Shown here in pieces: positions 8,833 through 16,846 of a DNA stretch of 46,318 nt. How positions within the stretch are numbered: the first letter of the stretch is position 1; every line of letters starts with the position of its first letter. The stretch comes from Ureibacillus thermosphaericus. Lineage in GTDB: Bacteria > Bacillota > Bacilli > Bacillales_A > Planococcaceae. Position numbers and translations under genes: made by a program. The notes below the pieces were generated by a model. It did not search any database and had not been told where the DNA came from. It worked only from the letters and a program-made list of their open reading frames with translations. The stretch covers positions 1 through 46,318 of the forward strand of contig NZ_JAAXPW010000027.1 of NCBI RefSeq assembly GCF_012396605.1. Direction: 5' to 3'.

Positions 8833-9555
8833 ATGAGCTCAATTAAATGGATTGAAGCAAAAGATTACGAGGATTTAAGTAAAAAAGCTTGTGACATCTT
8901 TGTAGAACAATTACAAAACAAACCAAATTCAGTAATTGGGTTAGCGACAGGAAGTACGCCAATTGGCTTATATAAAGAGTTAGTTCAACAATATCATTCA
9001 GGTAATGTTTCTTTTAAAGATGTGGTTTCATTTAATTTAGATGAATACGTTGGAATTGACCCAAATAATGAGGCAAGTTATCACTATTTCATGAATCATC
9101 ATTTATTTAAACATGTAGATATTCAAAAGGAAAACGTACACATTCCAGAAGGTCATAGCTCTGATTTAGAAACTGCATGTCGTACATATGAACAACAAAT
9201 AAAAGAAGCAGGTGGAATCGATCTTCAAGTACTTGGTATCGGAGTAAATGGACATATCGGATTCAACGAACCAGGCACACCTTTCGATTCTCTTACACAT
9301 ATTGTAGAATTAACCCAATCCACAATAGAAGCAAATCAAAAGTATTTTGAAAAGCCAGAGGATATGCCTAGAAAAGCAATCACAATGGGTATTCAATCAA
9401 TTTTAAATGCGAAGAAGATTATTTTGTTAATTTCCGGGGAAACGAAACAAGAAGCTTATGATCGTCTTCGTACCGGAATAATAACAGAAGATTTACCGGC
9501 AAGTGCTTTACATCAACATCCAGATGTAACGGTTATTTATACAGGAGTTAAATAA
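8833..9555 (+). CDS. nagB: Glucosamine-6-phosphate deaminase NagB
   Basis: The 240-residue protein converts glucosamine-6-phosphate to fructose-6-phosphate and ammonia in amino-sugar catabolism. Family motifs: LATGSTPIGLYKEL (phosphate binding, about 37-50), FNLDEYVG (D70, the general base) and GVNGHIGFNEPG (H141 and E146 of the catalytic relay). Length matches the short Gram-positive, non-allosteric form, which lacks the C-terminal extension of the E. coli enzyme. AGGAGG precedes ATG 8833. It is alone: nagA and a GntR regulator, usual partners, are not adjacent, and its own terminator follows. Confidence 0.95.
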   Translation: MSSIKWIEAKDYEDLSKKACDIFVEQLQNKPNSVIGLATGSTPIGLYKELVQQYHSGNVSFKDVVSFNLDEYVGIDPNNEASYHYFMNHHLFKHVDIQKENVHIPEGHSSDLETACRTYEQQIKEAGGIDLQVLGIGVNGHIGFNEPGTPFDSLTHIVELTQSTIEANQKYFEKPEDMPRKAITMGIQSILNAKKIILLISGETKQEAYDRLRTGIITEDLPASALHQHPDVTVIYTGVK

Positions 9556-9563
9556 AATAAGTG

Positions 9564-9599
9564 AAAAGGGCCGCGTAAGGTGAGACGGCTCTTTTTTTT
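9564..9599 (+). terminator. Terminator after nagB
   Basis: AAAAGGGCCG ... CGGCTCT stem, then T8. Confidence 0.85.
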
Positions 9600-9678
9600 C
9601 TGAATTTATCTCTAGAAGCATTGTTCAACGCCATTTGTTAATATAGTTGTAGTATTAATAAATTGTAGGAGGAAATCA

Positions 9679-10572
9679 ATGAAAATAAGGCCAAAGCACT
9701 TAAATAAAGGAGATACTGTAGGGATTATAGCACTAAGTGGCCCTATTAATTTGGAAAGCTTGCAACGAAATATATCTCTATTCACCGATATGGGATTACA
9801 TTATAAATTAGGGAAAACCATTGAGCTTAATGAACATGATTTTGAGGAAACAGATGAAGCGTGGGTTCATGACTTGCATCAAATGATTGAAGACCCTGAA
9901 GTGAAAGGAATTTTTTGTGCCACTGATAGATATGGTGCTGCGAAAATAGCTGATAAAATCGACTATTCACTACTAACTGAACATCCAAAAATATTTTGGG
10001 GATTTTCAGACATTACCTTTTTACATATAGCCATTCAACAATATTCAAATGTTGTCACATTCCATGGACCTTCTCTTTCAAAAGAATTGGACGAACAATC
10101 GAAAAAAATGTTTTACCAATTATTTTCGCCTTTTGAAATTTATTATGATGAAACCATTTCACCTCTTGAAAGTTTAATACCTGGTTCTGTACGAGGTGAA
10201 TTTATAGGCGGAAATTTGCGTAGAATTGTCGATACACTTGGCACAAAGTTTGAAATTGACACGCGCGATAAAATTTTGCTTATTGAAGATGAAGAATTGA
10301 GTATTGAAGAAATTGACCGTATGTTTAATCATTTAAGATTGGCAGGGAAATTGAAAGGGGCATGTGGGTTTGTGATTGGGAGATTAGGAAATGGTGATGT
10401 AGAAGAGAACGCATTATCCTTAATAAAAGAATATTTGTTGCCATATAAAAAACCTACAGTTGCGCGATTTAACATTGGCCACTCTACACCAAACATAGGC
10501 ATTCCCCTTGGGGTGGATGTTATATTAGATGCTGATGAAAAATTGTTGCGATTTTTGCCAGGAGTGGAATAG
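9679..10572 (+). CDS. LD-carboxypeptidase (peptidase family S66)
   Basis: The 297-residue cytoplasmic serine peptidase is of the LdcA/MccF clan. It removes the terminal D-alanine from murein tetrapeptides during wall recycling, or in MccF-like members cleaves peptide antibiotics. The Ser-Glu-His triad is visible as S110 in GFSDIT, E203 in LLIEDEE and H268 in NIGHSTPN. Other typical segments are the N-terminal GDTVGIIALSGP and the oxyanion region GGNLRRIVDTLGT. AGGAGG is six bases before ATG 9679. Neighbours (nagB before, a small membrane protein after) are weakly consistent with wall recycling. MccF-type immunity is the alternative. Confidence 0.9.
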   Translation: MKIRPKHLNKGDTVGIIALSGPINLESLQRNISLFTDMGLHYKLGKTIELNEHDFEETDEAWVHDLHQMIEDPEVKGIFCATDRYGAAKIADKIDYSLLTEHPKIFWGFSDITFLHIAIQQYSNVVTFHGPSLSKELDEQSKKMFYQLFSPFEIYYDETISPLESLIPGSVRGEFIGGNLRRIVDTLGTKFEIDTRDKILLIEDEELSIEEIDRMFNHLRLAGKLKGACGFVIGRLGNGDVEENALSLIKEYLLPYKKPTVARFNIGHSTPNIGIPLGVDVILDADEKLLRFLPGVE

Positions 10573-10624
10573 TTTTTGAATGAAGTTGCGAGATATGCAT
10601 CTTTGATGGTTTAGGGGTGATGAT

Positions 10625-10831
10625 ATGGATTGGTTGAAAGTTCTATCCTTATTTTGTATTGCATTAGGTTTCTTGATTGGAATTTATGGATTAAAGAAAC
10701 GATCAATATTAACGATTATTTCTGGCATTTCCTTTTTATTAATTCCAATTTTTATTTCATTCGGATGGTTTGGTTTCATACTCTTCTTTCCTCCGTTAGT
10801 GTTTGTTTTTTCAAATAGGTCAAAAAAATAG
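10625..10831 (+). CDS. Small two-helix membrane protein, unknown function
   Basis: Sixty-eight residues: one hydrophobic helix at about 5-22, a short basic turn (LKKRS), a second longer hydrophobic stretch at about 28-62, and a basic tail NRSKK. The ATG follows TAGGGGTGATG at plausible spacing. It starts 52 bp after the LD-carboxypeptidase and may share its transcript. I do not recognise a family. The repeat array begins immediately after its stop. Confidence 0.55.
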   Translation: MDWLKVLSLFCIALGFLIGIYGLKKRSILTIISGISFLLIPIFISFGWFGFILFFPPLVFVFSNRSKK

Positions 10832-10843
10832 TTGTGAAATGGT

Positions 10844-11916
10844 CTGAGGGATATCTTCACGAAGTTGACTATAATTCATTGTAGTTTGCCCATTTTCACT
10901 TGAGGGGAGTCGGTTGGCAAATATCTTCCAGGGGTTGACTATAATCCTATGAAATTTGACTATTAAAGTATGAACTTTGACTATTATCCCTTGATTGGGG
11001 AGTTAGATTATTTCGATTGGCAAATATCTTCCCTGGGTTGACTATAATCCTATGCAATTTGACTATTAAAGTATGAACTTTGACTATTATCCCTTGATTG
11101 GGGAGTTAGATTATTTCGATTGGCAAATATCTGTCCAGATTTGACTATAATCCAAAGCAGTTTGGCTAATAAAGGATGGACTTTGACTATTATCGCTTGT
11201 TTGAGGAGTCGGAATTTTTCGATTCGCAAATATCTTCCCGAGTTTGACTATAATCTAGCTGAGTTTGACTAATAAAGGAAGGATTTTGACTATTATCGCT
11301 TGAATAGGGAGTCGGAATTTTTCGATTGGCAAATATCTTCTCAAGATTGACTATAATCTAGCTGAGTTTGACTAATAAAGGAAGGATTTTGACTATTATC
11401 GCTTGAATAGGGAGTCGGAATTTTTCGATTGGCAAATATCTTCTCAAGATTGACTATAATCCAAAGTAGTTTGACTAATAAAGCACGGACTTTGACTATT
11501 ATCCTTTGATTGGGGAGTCGGATTTTTTTGATTGGCAAATATCTTCCCGAGTTTGACTATAATCCAGCTGAGTTTGACTAATAAATTATGGACTTTGACT
11601 ATTATCCCTTGATTGGGGAGTCGGAATTTTTCGATTGGCAAATATCTTCCCGAGTTTGACTATAATCCAGCTGAGTTTGACTAATAAATCATGGACTTTG
11701 ACTATTATCCCTTGATTGGGGAGTCGGAATTTTTTGATTGGCAAATATCTTCTCGAGTTTGACTATAATCCAAAGTAGTTTGACTAATAAATCATGGACT
11801 TTGACTATTATCCTTTGATTGGGGAGTCGGATTTTTTTGATTGGCAAATATCTTCCCGAGTTTGACTATAATCCAAAGCAGTTTGACTAATAAAACTTGA
11901 ACTTTGACTATTATCA
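10844..11916 (+). repeat. Array 2: ten-plus quartets of the TTGACTATTATC-like motif, exact 103-bp period
   Basis: Quartets start at 10914, 11017, 11120, 11223, 11326, 11429, 11532, 11635, 11738 and 11841. Each has motifs at 0, +21, +42 and +63, and the next quartet is 40 bp further. All nine steps are exactly 103 bp without an indel. A degenerate partial quartet (10844, 10865, 10886) precedes with a 12-bp shorter linker. In array 2 the four positions have fixed identity: TTGGCAAATATC, TTGACTATAATC, TTGACTAATAAA (TTGACTATTAAA in the first two quartets) and TTGACTATTATC. The linkers are nearly identical, so this array was homogenised or amplified recently. It fills a convergent intergenic region. 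Function unknown. Confidence 0.95.
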
Positions 11917-11945
11917 AAAATAAGAATCTCCGTTAGAAAAAAGTA

Positions 11946-11981
11946 AGGCTGTTTAGAAAGATATCATTTTCTAAACAGCCT
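11946..11981 (+). other. Perfect 14-bp hairpin after array 2
   Basis: AGGCTGTTTAGAAA pairs perfectly with TTTCTAAACAGCCT around an 8-nt loop. There is no T-run afterwards, so it is not a textbook terminator. A close relative follows array 3 at 19875-19910. Confidence 0.7.
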
Positions 11982-11986
11982 ATTGC

Positions 11987-12135
11987 TATAACGGCTGTAC
12001 AAGAAAAAACACTTAGGTATTTTGACGATCGATTGCCTTTGCGCTAGTTGGTCATTAGTTACAGGTTACATAGTAACAGGTTAATGGTTATTGGTTTGCC
12101 ATTTATGCACTATATCAAGTTTGACAGCCGTTATA
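11987..12135. repeat. 149-bp segment bounded by perfect 12-bp inverted repeats (MITE-like)
   Basis: TATAACGGCTGT at 11987-11998 is the exact inverse of ACAGCCGTTATA at 12124-12135. The interior has no gene and holds short direct and inverted repeats (GGTTACATAGTAACAGGTTA). It could be a miniature inverted-repeat element or a long-range RNA stem. No clear target-site duplication is visible. Confidence 0.45.
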
Positions 12136-12164
12136 CCTCGGGGAGGACTCTCACCTCCCCGAGG
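12136..12164. terminator. GC-rich hairpin between convergent units
   Basis: CCTCGGGGAGG / CCTCCCCGAGG, 11 bp perfect with a 7-nt loop; a T-rich stretch follows only on the + strand. It probably ends the leftward operon 13403-12178 or rightward read-through. Confidence 0.55.
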
Positions 12165-12177
12165 AAATGGTTTTGTT

Positions 12178-12693
12178 TTAGAAATAATTGGAATCATCAA
12201 ATTCAATATGCACTTCATAGTTTTTGGCATTAATTAAATTAGATAAGCGGTGCGCTTCTTTTTCGAGCTGGTTTGCCCGCTCACGATATTCGCGTGGATC
12301 GTACATGGCAACTTCGTATAGAACAACTCCTTCACCCGTTGAAGTGTAGATTTTTTCCTTTTCAGAGTTGCCTAAAGTTTTGTATAAGGAAACCTCTGCC
12401 CGCAATTGAGTAGCAAGTTCGATAGCTTCAACAATGGGCATAACTTCCCCTTTAAATTCGATTGTATTTTCAATATTCGCCCGATAAATCAGTTTGTCTA
12501 ATGTGCGGATATCTTTTCTCACTTGTGCCAGATCTGCTTCAATCTCTTTTAAAGAACGGCCCGTTTGTTTTGGTGTTTCCCCTTTTTCAACGACGACATG
12601 AGCATTTTTTTGAAACTCATACACTAATTCTTGAACTTTTTTCGTTAAAATGCTTTTTAATTTGATTCCTTCTGCCAGTGGAATGGTTTTCAT
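12178..12693 (-). CDS. DIP1984-like coiled-coil protein
   Basis: This 171-residue, charged, mostly helical protein probably belongs to the DIP1984 family (also annotated septicolysin-like), function unknown. Supporting features: the N-terminal LAEGIKLKSILTKKVQEL helix, a middle IYRANIENTIEF region with a following EAIELATQLRAEV helix, and a C-terminal REYRERANQLEKEAHRLSNLINAKN helix. It ends in an acidic NYF tail. The ATG overlaps the end of the upstream B3/B4 gene by four bases, so the two are translationally coupled and probably act together. Family assignment is from recollected pattern only. Confidence 0.6.
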   Translation of the reverse strand: MKTIPLAEGIKLKSILTKKVQELVYEFQKNAHVVVEKGETPKQTGRSLKEIEADLAQVRKDIRTLDKLIYRANIENTIEFKGEVMPIVEAIELATQLRAEVSLYKTLGNSEKEKIYTSTGEGVVLYEVAMYDPREYRERANQLEKEAHRLSNLINAKNYEVHIEFDDSNYF

Positions 12694-13403
12694 TTTTTCA
12701 CCTCAATCGTTACGCTAGGATTATCGGCGGATAATAATGCGGTCGTAAATTCTCCCCCTGCAACTTGTGTAAACATTTTACCGCAAGATGAAAGGAGTTT
12801 GTTGCAATTGTCTTCTTCTAAAGATGGACGTAAATAAAAAATTTGCAATGCTTCCGTAGTCTCTTCCGTAACGCTTGTTCTGACTGAATCGACAAATGGA
12901 CTTCCAAAAGCTCCTTTTTCATCTTTGCTATATAAAATATTTGTTAATTTGTTATATCGGCCATTTAACCCATCATAGCCGGTTTCATCATTACCCAAGC
13001 TAATTTCAACGTCCCCTACAATATGATCGACATCGTAAATGCCAATAGGAATTTCATGTTCTATTGAAAAGAAATTATTTAAATCCACCGCTAAATGAAC
13101 AGGAGATAGATAGTTTTGTTTCGCAATTCTCCGCATTAAACTTTCGGCAGAATGACGGTAACGATTCGGATCAGCACCTAAAGCCTTCCAAACGGTTCTC
13201 CATTCTTTAATACCTGGACGTTCTGTTACAGGAGATTCTTGCAGTTCAAAAAATAAATTTTCTTGAAATAATTGCATTCGTCCTTTCAACATTTGAGGCG
13301 ATTGTGATACAACAATTTTGGTATAATGAATAATGCCGATTTTTAGTTGCGGAACTAGAGAAAATAGTTCTTTATTGATTGAAAGGTTCATCTCAATATT
13401 CAC
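12690..13403 (-). CDS. B3/B4 tRNA-binding-domain protein
   Basis: The 237-residue protein is a stand-alone version of the B3/B4 domain otherwise found in the beta subunit of phenylalanyl-tRNA synthetase, where it edits mischarged tRNA. Diagnostic parts are EWRTVWKALGADPNRYRHSAESLMRRI (about 66-92), the VHLAVDLNNFFSIEHEIPIGIYDVD core and GDVEISLG. Free-standing members are widespread in Firmicutes; editing or another aminoacyl-tRNA role is inference. First gene of a two-gene operon with the DIP1984-like protein. Its ATG follows a weak AGGTG-type site (CACCTGCCA read in reverse), and it is divergent from queG. Confidence 0.85.
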   Translation of the reverse strand: MNIEMNLSINKELFSLVPQLKIGIIHYTKIVVSQSPQMLKGRMQLFQENLFFELQESPVTERPGIKEWRTVWKALGADPNRYRHSAESLMRRIAKQNYLSPVHLAVDLNNFFSIEHEIPIGIYDVDHIVGDVEISLGNDETGYDGLNGRYNKLTNILYSKDEKGAFGSPFVDSVRTSVTEETTEALQIFYLRPSLEEDNCNKLLSSCGKMFTQVAGGEFTTALLSADNPSVTIEVKK

Positions 13404-13526
13404 CTGCCAATTATTTGTAAATCTATTGTACCATAAACGAAAAGGAAAGTAGATTGATTCTCATTAGACTTTGAATGATGTGAACGAGGGGAGGTGCAAT
13501 TGCGACTTTTTCATCGCGATTAGAAT

Positions 13527-14663
13527 ATGAATGTAGAACAATTGAAAATGGATTTAATTGAATATGCGAAGTCCATCGGGGTAGATAAAATTGGATTTAC
13601 CACAGCGTCTCCCTTTCAAGAAATGAAAAATCGTTTGAAAAGGCAACAGGAATTGAATTATCAATCCGGCTTTGAAGAAGAGGATATCGATAAGAGAACA
13701 GAGCCAAAGAAGCTATTGCCTGAAGGAGAAAGCATTATTGCGATTGCTTTAGCTTATCCATCTAAAATGAAAAATCCCCCAACTGGTAAAAAAGGTGAAC
13801 GGAGAGGGATTTTTGCAAGAGCATCTTGGGGATTGGATTATCATGTGGCAGTAAAACAACGACTAGAATTGATGGAACAATGGCTACGAGAAAGAGTTCC
13901 CAATGTCTCGGTGAAGTCGATGGTCGATACGGGTGAGCTTGTAGACCGTGCTGTTGCAGAACGAGCAGGGATAGGTTGGAGTGGGAAAAACTGCTCTATT
14001 ATTACACCTGAATTCGGTTCATATGTCTATTTAGGAGAAATGATTACAAATATTCCCTTTCCACCAGATTCTCCGATTGAAAATGAATGCGGTGATTGCA
14101 GGTTATGCCTAGATGTTTGCCCGACTGGTGCATTAGTAGAACCTGGTCAATTAAATGCAAAACGCTGTATCGCCTTTATAACACAGACGAAAGATGTTGT
14201 ACCGGATGAATTTAGAACGAAAATTGGAAACCGAGTATATGGCTGTGATACATGTCAAACGGTTTGTCCAAAAAATAAGGGGAAGACGAATTGGATTCAT
14301 GATGAATTTTTGCCAGATCCTGAACTGGCAAAGCCGCTCCTCGTTCCACTGTTGAAACTTTCGAATAAAGAATTTAAAAACAAATTCGGTACAATAGCGG
14401 GTTCTTGGCGAGGAAAAAAACCCATTCAGCGAAATGCAATTCTTGCACTGGCTCATTTTAAAGAACAATCAGCGGTGCCAGAGTTAATTGAATTATTGAA
14501 AAAGGATGAACGTCCTGTCATTCGGGGTACTAGTGCATGGGCTCTCGGGAAAATTGGTGGAAAGAAGGCAAAAGATGCATTGCTTGAAGCATATCATCAA
14601 GAAAAAGATGAAGAAGTGCTGCGTGAAATAAAAAAAGGGCTGGAACTGGTGGAAAGAGACTAG
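13527..14663 (+). CDS. queG: Epoxyqueuosine reductase QueG
   Basis: QueG carries out the last step of queuosine synthesis in tRNA, reducing epoxyqueuosine with cobalamin and two [4Fe-4S] clusters. The 378-residue protein shows the catalytic Asp in VDTGELVDRAVAERAGIGWSGKN (D134, matching the residue known from B. subtilis). A ferredoxin-like cluster module carries C188, C191, C194 and C198 (CGDCRLCLDVCP). C214, C240, C243 and C247 (CDTCQTVCP) supply the second cluster. The C-terminal 70 residues form HEAT-like repeats that bind tRNA. trmL follows in the same orientation, a pairing of tRNA anticodon-loop modification genes. Confidence 0.96.
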   Translation: MNVEQLKMDLIEYAKSIGVDKIGFTTASPFQEMKNRLKRQQELNYQSGFEEEDIDKRTEPKKLLPEGESIIAIALAYPSKMKNPPTGKKGERRGIFARASWGLDYHVAVKQRLELMEQWLRERVPNVSVKSMVDTGELVDRAVAERAGIGWSGKNCSIITPEFGSYVYLGEMITNIPFPPDSPIENECGDCRLCLDVCPTGALVEPGQLNAKRCIAFITQTKDVVPDEFRTKIGNRVYGCDTCQTVCPKNKGKTNWIHDEFLPDPELAKPLLVPLLKLSNKEFKNKFGTIAGSWRGKKPIQRNAILALAHFKEQSAVPELIELLKKDERPVIRGTSAWALGKIGGKKAKDALLEAYHQEKDEEVLREIKKGLELVERD

Positions 14664-14709
14664 CCCTTATTTCAAATCAAAGATGTATAAAAGAAGGAAG
14701 TGTCTAGAT

Positions 14710-15183
14710 TTGCCATTACATATCGTATTATATCAACCCGAAATTCCAGCTAATACAGGAAACATTGCACGTACTTGTGCTGCTACGCATACAACTTTGC
14801 ATTTAATTCATCCTCTAGGGTTTTCTACCGACGATAAAATGTTGAAACGTGCAGGATTAGATTATTGGGAACATGTCAATATTGTGTACCATGACTCATT
14901 AGAAGATTTTCTCGAATATGCAAAGGATGGGGAATTATATTTAATCGAAACGTATAGCGATGAGCCTTATACAACTCATGATTTTAGCGATAGGGAAAAA
15001 GACATTTATTTCATGTTCGGGAGAGAAACGTCTGGTTTGCCGAAAGATTTTGCATACGAACGTCGCGATAAAGTGTTAAGAATTCCTCAAACAGATAAAG
15101 TGCGTTCTTTGAATTTATCGAACTCAGCAGCCATCATCATTTACGAAGCATTACGCCAACAAAATTTCCCTGGGCTAAAATAA
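14710..15183 (+). CDS. trmL: tRNA (cytidine/uridine-34 2'-O)-methyltransferase TrmL
   Basis: A SPOUT-class methyltransferase of about 157 residues that 2'-O-methylates the wobble base of tRNA-Leu isoacceptors. Motif 1 is EIPANTGNIARTCAAT, motif 2 is MFGRETSGLP, and motif 3 is RIPQTDKVRSLNLSNSAAIIIYEALRQ, which forms the trefoil-knot SAM site. I place the start at TTG 14710 because AAGAAGGAAG lies nine bases before it and the protein then begins LPLHIVLYQPEIP like its relatives. ATG 14683 would add nine residues without a ribosome binding site. Follows queG by 46 bp, probably one transcript. Confidence 0.93.
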   Translation: MPLHIVLYQPEIPANTGNIARTCAATHTTLHLIHPLGFSTDDKMLKRAGLDYWEHVNIVYHDSLEDFLEYAKDGELYLIETYSDEPYTTHDFSDREKDIYFMFGRETSGLPKDFAYERRDKVLRIPQTDKVRSLNLSNSAAIIIYEALRQQNFPGLK

Positions 15184-15208
15184 ATTGGGCTGGCCTGAAA
15201 AATGAAAT

Positions 15209-15248
15209 GCTCCCTATTTAATCATCTATACTAATAGGGAGCTTTTTT
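15209..15248 (+). terminator. Terminator after queG-trmL
   Basis: GCTCCCTATT / AATAGGGAGC, ten perfect pairs, then T6. Confidence 0.9.
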
Positions 15249-15364
15249 ATAATCTTATACTGATGTCCAAAAGACGGTCAGTTTGCGACGAGGATAGGGG
15301 AAACTTGCTTCAACTAGAAAGGAGGTGTCTGGAAGTTTTCGACTTTCAAGACTCCATTTAATAT

Positions 15365-16249
15365 TTATTCGCCATCCAAAGTAAAAACAATGCGGATTCC
15401 TGAAGGATCAATGGTAGAAAACTCTTGATGGCCTCCATATTTTGAAGCTCCTTCAAATCGTTCTACAACATGCCCCATTTCTTTTAAATGACCTTTAATT
15501 TTTTCTGCTTGTTCCTCGTTATCCAGCACTAATGTATAGGATTTTAAACCAACACTTTTTTCACTAGAAGGAGAACCTCCTAAGCTCTCCCAAGTGTTTA
15601 ATCCAATGTGATGATGGTATTTTCCAGTGGAAATGAATAACGCCTGGCTTCCATATCTTGTAACAACTTCAAAACCTAACGCTTTTGTATAAAATTCTTC
15701 TGATTTTAAAAGATCAGATACAGATAAATGAATATGCCCCATCACTGTTCCTTTAGGTAATCCATTCCAATGACCATCCGCTAAATTTAAAAGGGAACGG
15801 AAGTTTACGGGTTCTGTTGTCATATAAACGGTATTTCCATTCCAAATCCACTGCTCTTCTGGACGGTCCGCATATACTTCAATGCCATTTCCGTCCGGAT
15901 CGTATAAATAAATAGCTTCGCTCACATGATGGTCACCTGCACCAATTTGAACATTTAGGTGAGAAATATGTTGAATGAAATTTCCTAAATCCTTACGTGT
16001 AGGAAGCAATATCGCAAAATGATAAAGACCAGTTTGACCTCTCTGTAAAGGGAGTGCATTGTCTACTTGCTCAATGGAAAGAATGCTTGTTTTTCCATCT
16101 GTTGTAAAAGCAGCTGCTTTTTCGGTTTGCTCCAACACGTCAAAGCCAATAATATTTTTGTAATATTCTAAAGAGCGCTCTAAATTCGATACCTTTATTT
16201 GAACATGTGAAACATATGTGTTTGGTTTTTTATGAAAATGTGTCGCCAT
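15365..16249 (-). CDS. VOC-family protein, CatE-like (two glyoxalase/extradiol-dioxygenase domains)
   Basis: The 294-residue protein has two vicinal-oxygen-chelate domains (about 10-128 and 168-290), the layout of Bacillus CatE, annotated as catechol-2,3-dioxygenase. The N-terminal domain keeps a full metal triad: H15 (SHVQIKV), H77 (YHFAIL) and E124 (NGIEVY). The C-terminal domain keeps the histidines (GHIHLSV and HHHIGLNT), but the usual glutamate position is Val in GIRIVF. The active metal site is therefore probably in the N-terminal half, which is unusual for classical two-domain dioxygenases. Substrate unknown. Monocistronic; a clean AAGGAG lies before the ATG. Confidence 0.85.
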   Translation of the reverse strand: MATHFHKKPNTYVSHVQIKVSNLERSLEYYKNIIGFDVLEQTEKAAAFTTDGKTSILSIEQVDNALPLQRGQTGLYHFAILLPTRKDLGNFIQHISHLNVQIGAGDHHVSEAIYLYDPDGNGIEVYADRPEEQWIWNGNTVYMTTEPVNFRSLLNLADGHWNGLPKGTVMGHIHLSVSDLLKSEEFYTKALGFEVVTRYGSQALFISTGKYHHHIGLNTWESLGGSPSSEKSVGLKSYTLVLDNEEQAEKIKGHLKEMGHVVERFEGASKYGGHQEFSTIDPSGIRIVFTLDGE

Positions 16250-16338
16250 ACAAAGTCTCCTTCAAGTGATATTTGTCAACTCACTTACTTTATGTAACTA
16301 AGTTTATTTTGTTAAGTGTGAAAAGTCAAGACATAAAA

Positions 16339-16373
16339 CAAAAAGGCAACCCTAAAATAGGATTGCCTTTTTT
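16339..16373. terminator. Bidirectional terminator
   Basis: AAAAGGCAAcCCTA / TAGGaTTGCCTTTT with A- and T-runs on both sides. It serves the leftward small ORF at 16395-16484. Confidence 0.8.
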
Positions 16374-16394
16374 CGTATTTCGAATGAAAAGAGA

Positions 16395-16484
16395 TTATTC
16401 TTCAGTGTAATCTCCTTCACGTCCAGCAGTTAAAATAGCTGTGAGAAATGAAGCACATACTACTAGTAGTAAAACAGTACCCAT
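16395..16484 (-). CDS. Small single-helix membrane peptide, 29 residues
   Basis: A short gene: ATG 16484 preceded by TAGGAGGTATACTTCC, a near-perfect Shine-Dalgarno at good spacing, and closed by TAA. The peptide begins MGTVLLLVVCASFLTAILTA, one hydrophobic helix, and ends in a charged tail GREGDYTEE. It is followed by a terminator. Topology and size recall the tiny accessory subunits of membrane oxidases and other small Bacillales membrane peptides, but I do not recognise a family. Confidence 0.65.
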   Translation of the reverse strand: MGTVLLLVVCASFLTAILTAGREGDYTEE

Positions 16485-16611
16485 GGAAGTATACCTCCTA
16501 AGTAAATGTTATCTCTAATTTAGTATAGCTTAAATAAATTTACTTTACTATATCATTTTTTTGAAGGATTTGTTCACAATAACTCATATAAACAATTGGG
16601 AGGTTACTTTT

Positions 16612-16806
16612 GTGGAAAACAAAAATGAAATGCCAGTTAGCGGGCATATGACGAATAATCTAGAAGATTGTATTTGGCTTGGGAAACAAATGGAACGACT
16701 GCGGGATGGGGAGCAGTTAGAAGATGACCATCGAATTCCAGATCCAATTCAATCAGATGTTGTAGATCATCCAAATAAAGATGAAAGATTGAAAAGAAAA
16801 AATTAA
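16612..16806 (+). CDS. Small hydrophilic protein, unknown function
   Basis: About 64 residues from GTG 16612, chosen because GGGAGG lies eight bases before it. An in-frame TTG at 16561 has no binding site. The peptide is acidic and polar with no membrane segment. The middle part (EDCIWLGKQMERLRDGE) looks helical, and the end is a basic KDERLKRKN tail. Not recognised. It runs convergently into the ligase gene and shares a bidirectional terminator with it. Confidence 0.6.
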   Translation: MENKNEMPVSGHMTNNLEDCIWLGKQMERLRDGEQLEDDHRIPDPIQSDVVDHPNKDERLKRKN

Positions 16807-16810
16807 ATAG

Positions 16811-16840
16811 AAGGGGCAAATTCACAAAGATTCGCCCCTT
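16811..16840. terminator. Bidirectional terminator between convergent genes
   Basis: AAGGGGC-AAT / ATT-GCCCCTT stem, A-rich on the left and TAGTTT on the right, five bases after the small gene. Confidence 0.75.
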
Positions 16841-16846
16841 AGTTTA

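Noticed and set aside
11341-11641. Two overlapping 65-codon minus-strand frames in array 2
   Set aside because: The same stretch of repeat seen in two neighbouring units; frames end after about two units and have no start signals.
10844-11916. CRISPR array
   Set aside because: Repeats are 12 nt at 21-bp spacing in quartets with near-identical linkers, not 23-37 nt repeats with unique spacers; no cas genes.
10844-11916. Series of promoters (TTGACT followed by TATAAT-like bases)
   Set aside because: Each TTGACT merges directly into its TATAAT, and the distance from one motif to the next -10-like element is about 20 bp. No downstream gene on that strand.
15310-15385. AAAGGAGGTG followed by a 20-codon GTG frame
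   Set aside because: Frame overlaps the end of the VOC gene, ends quickly and has no recognisable content.
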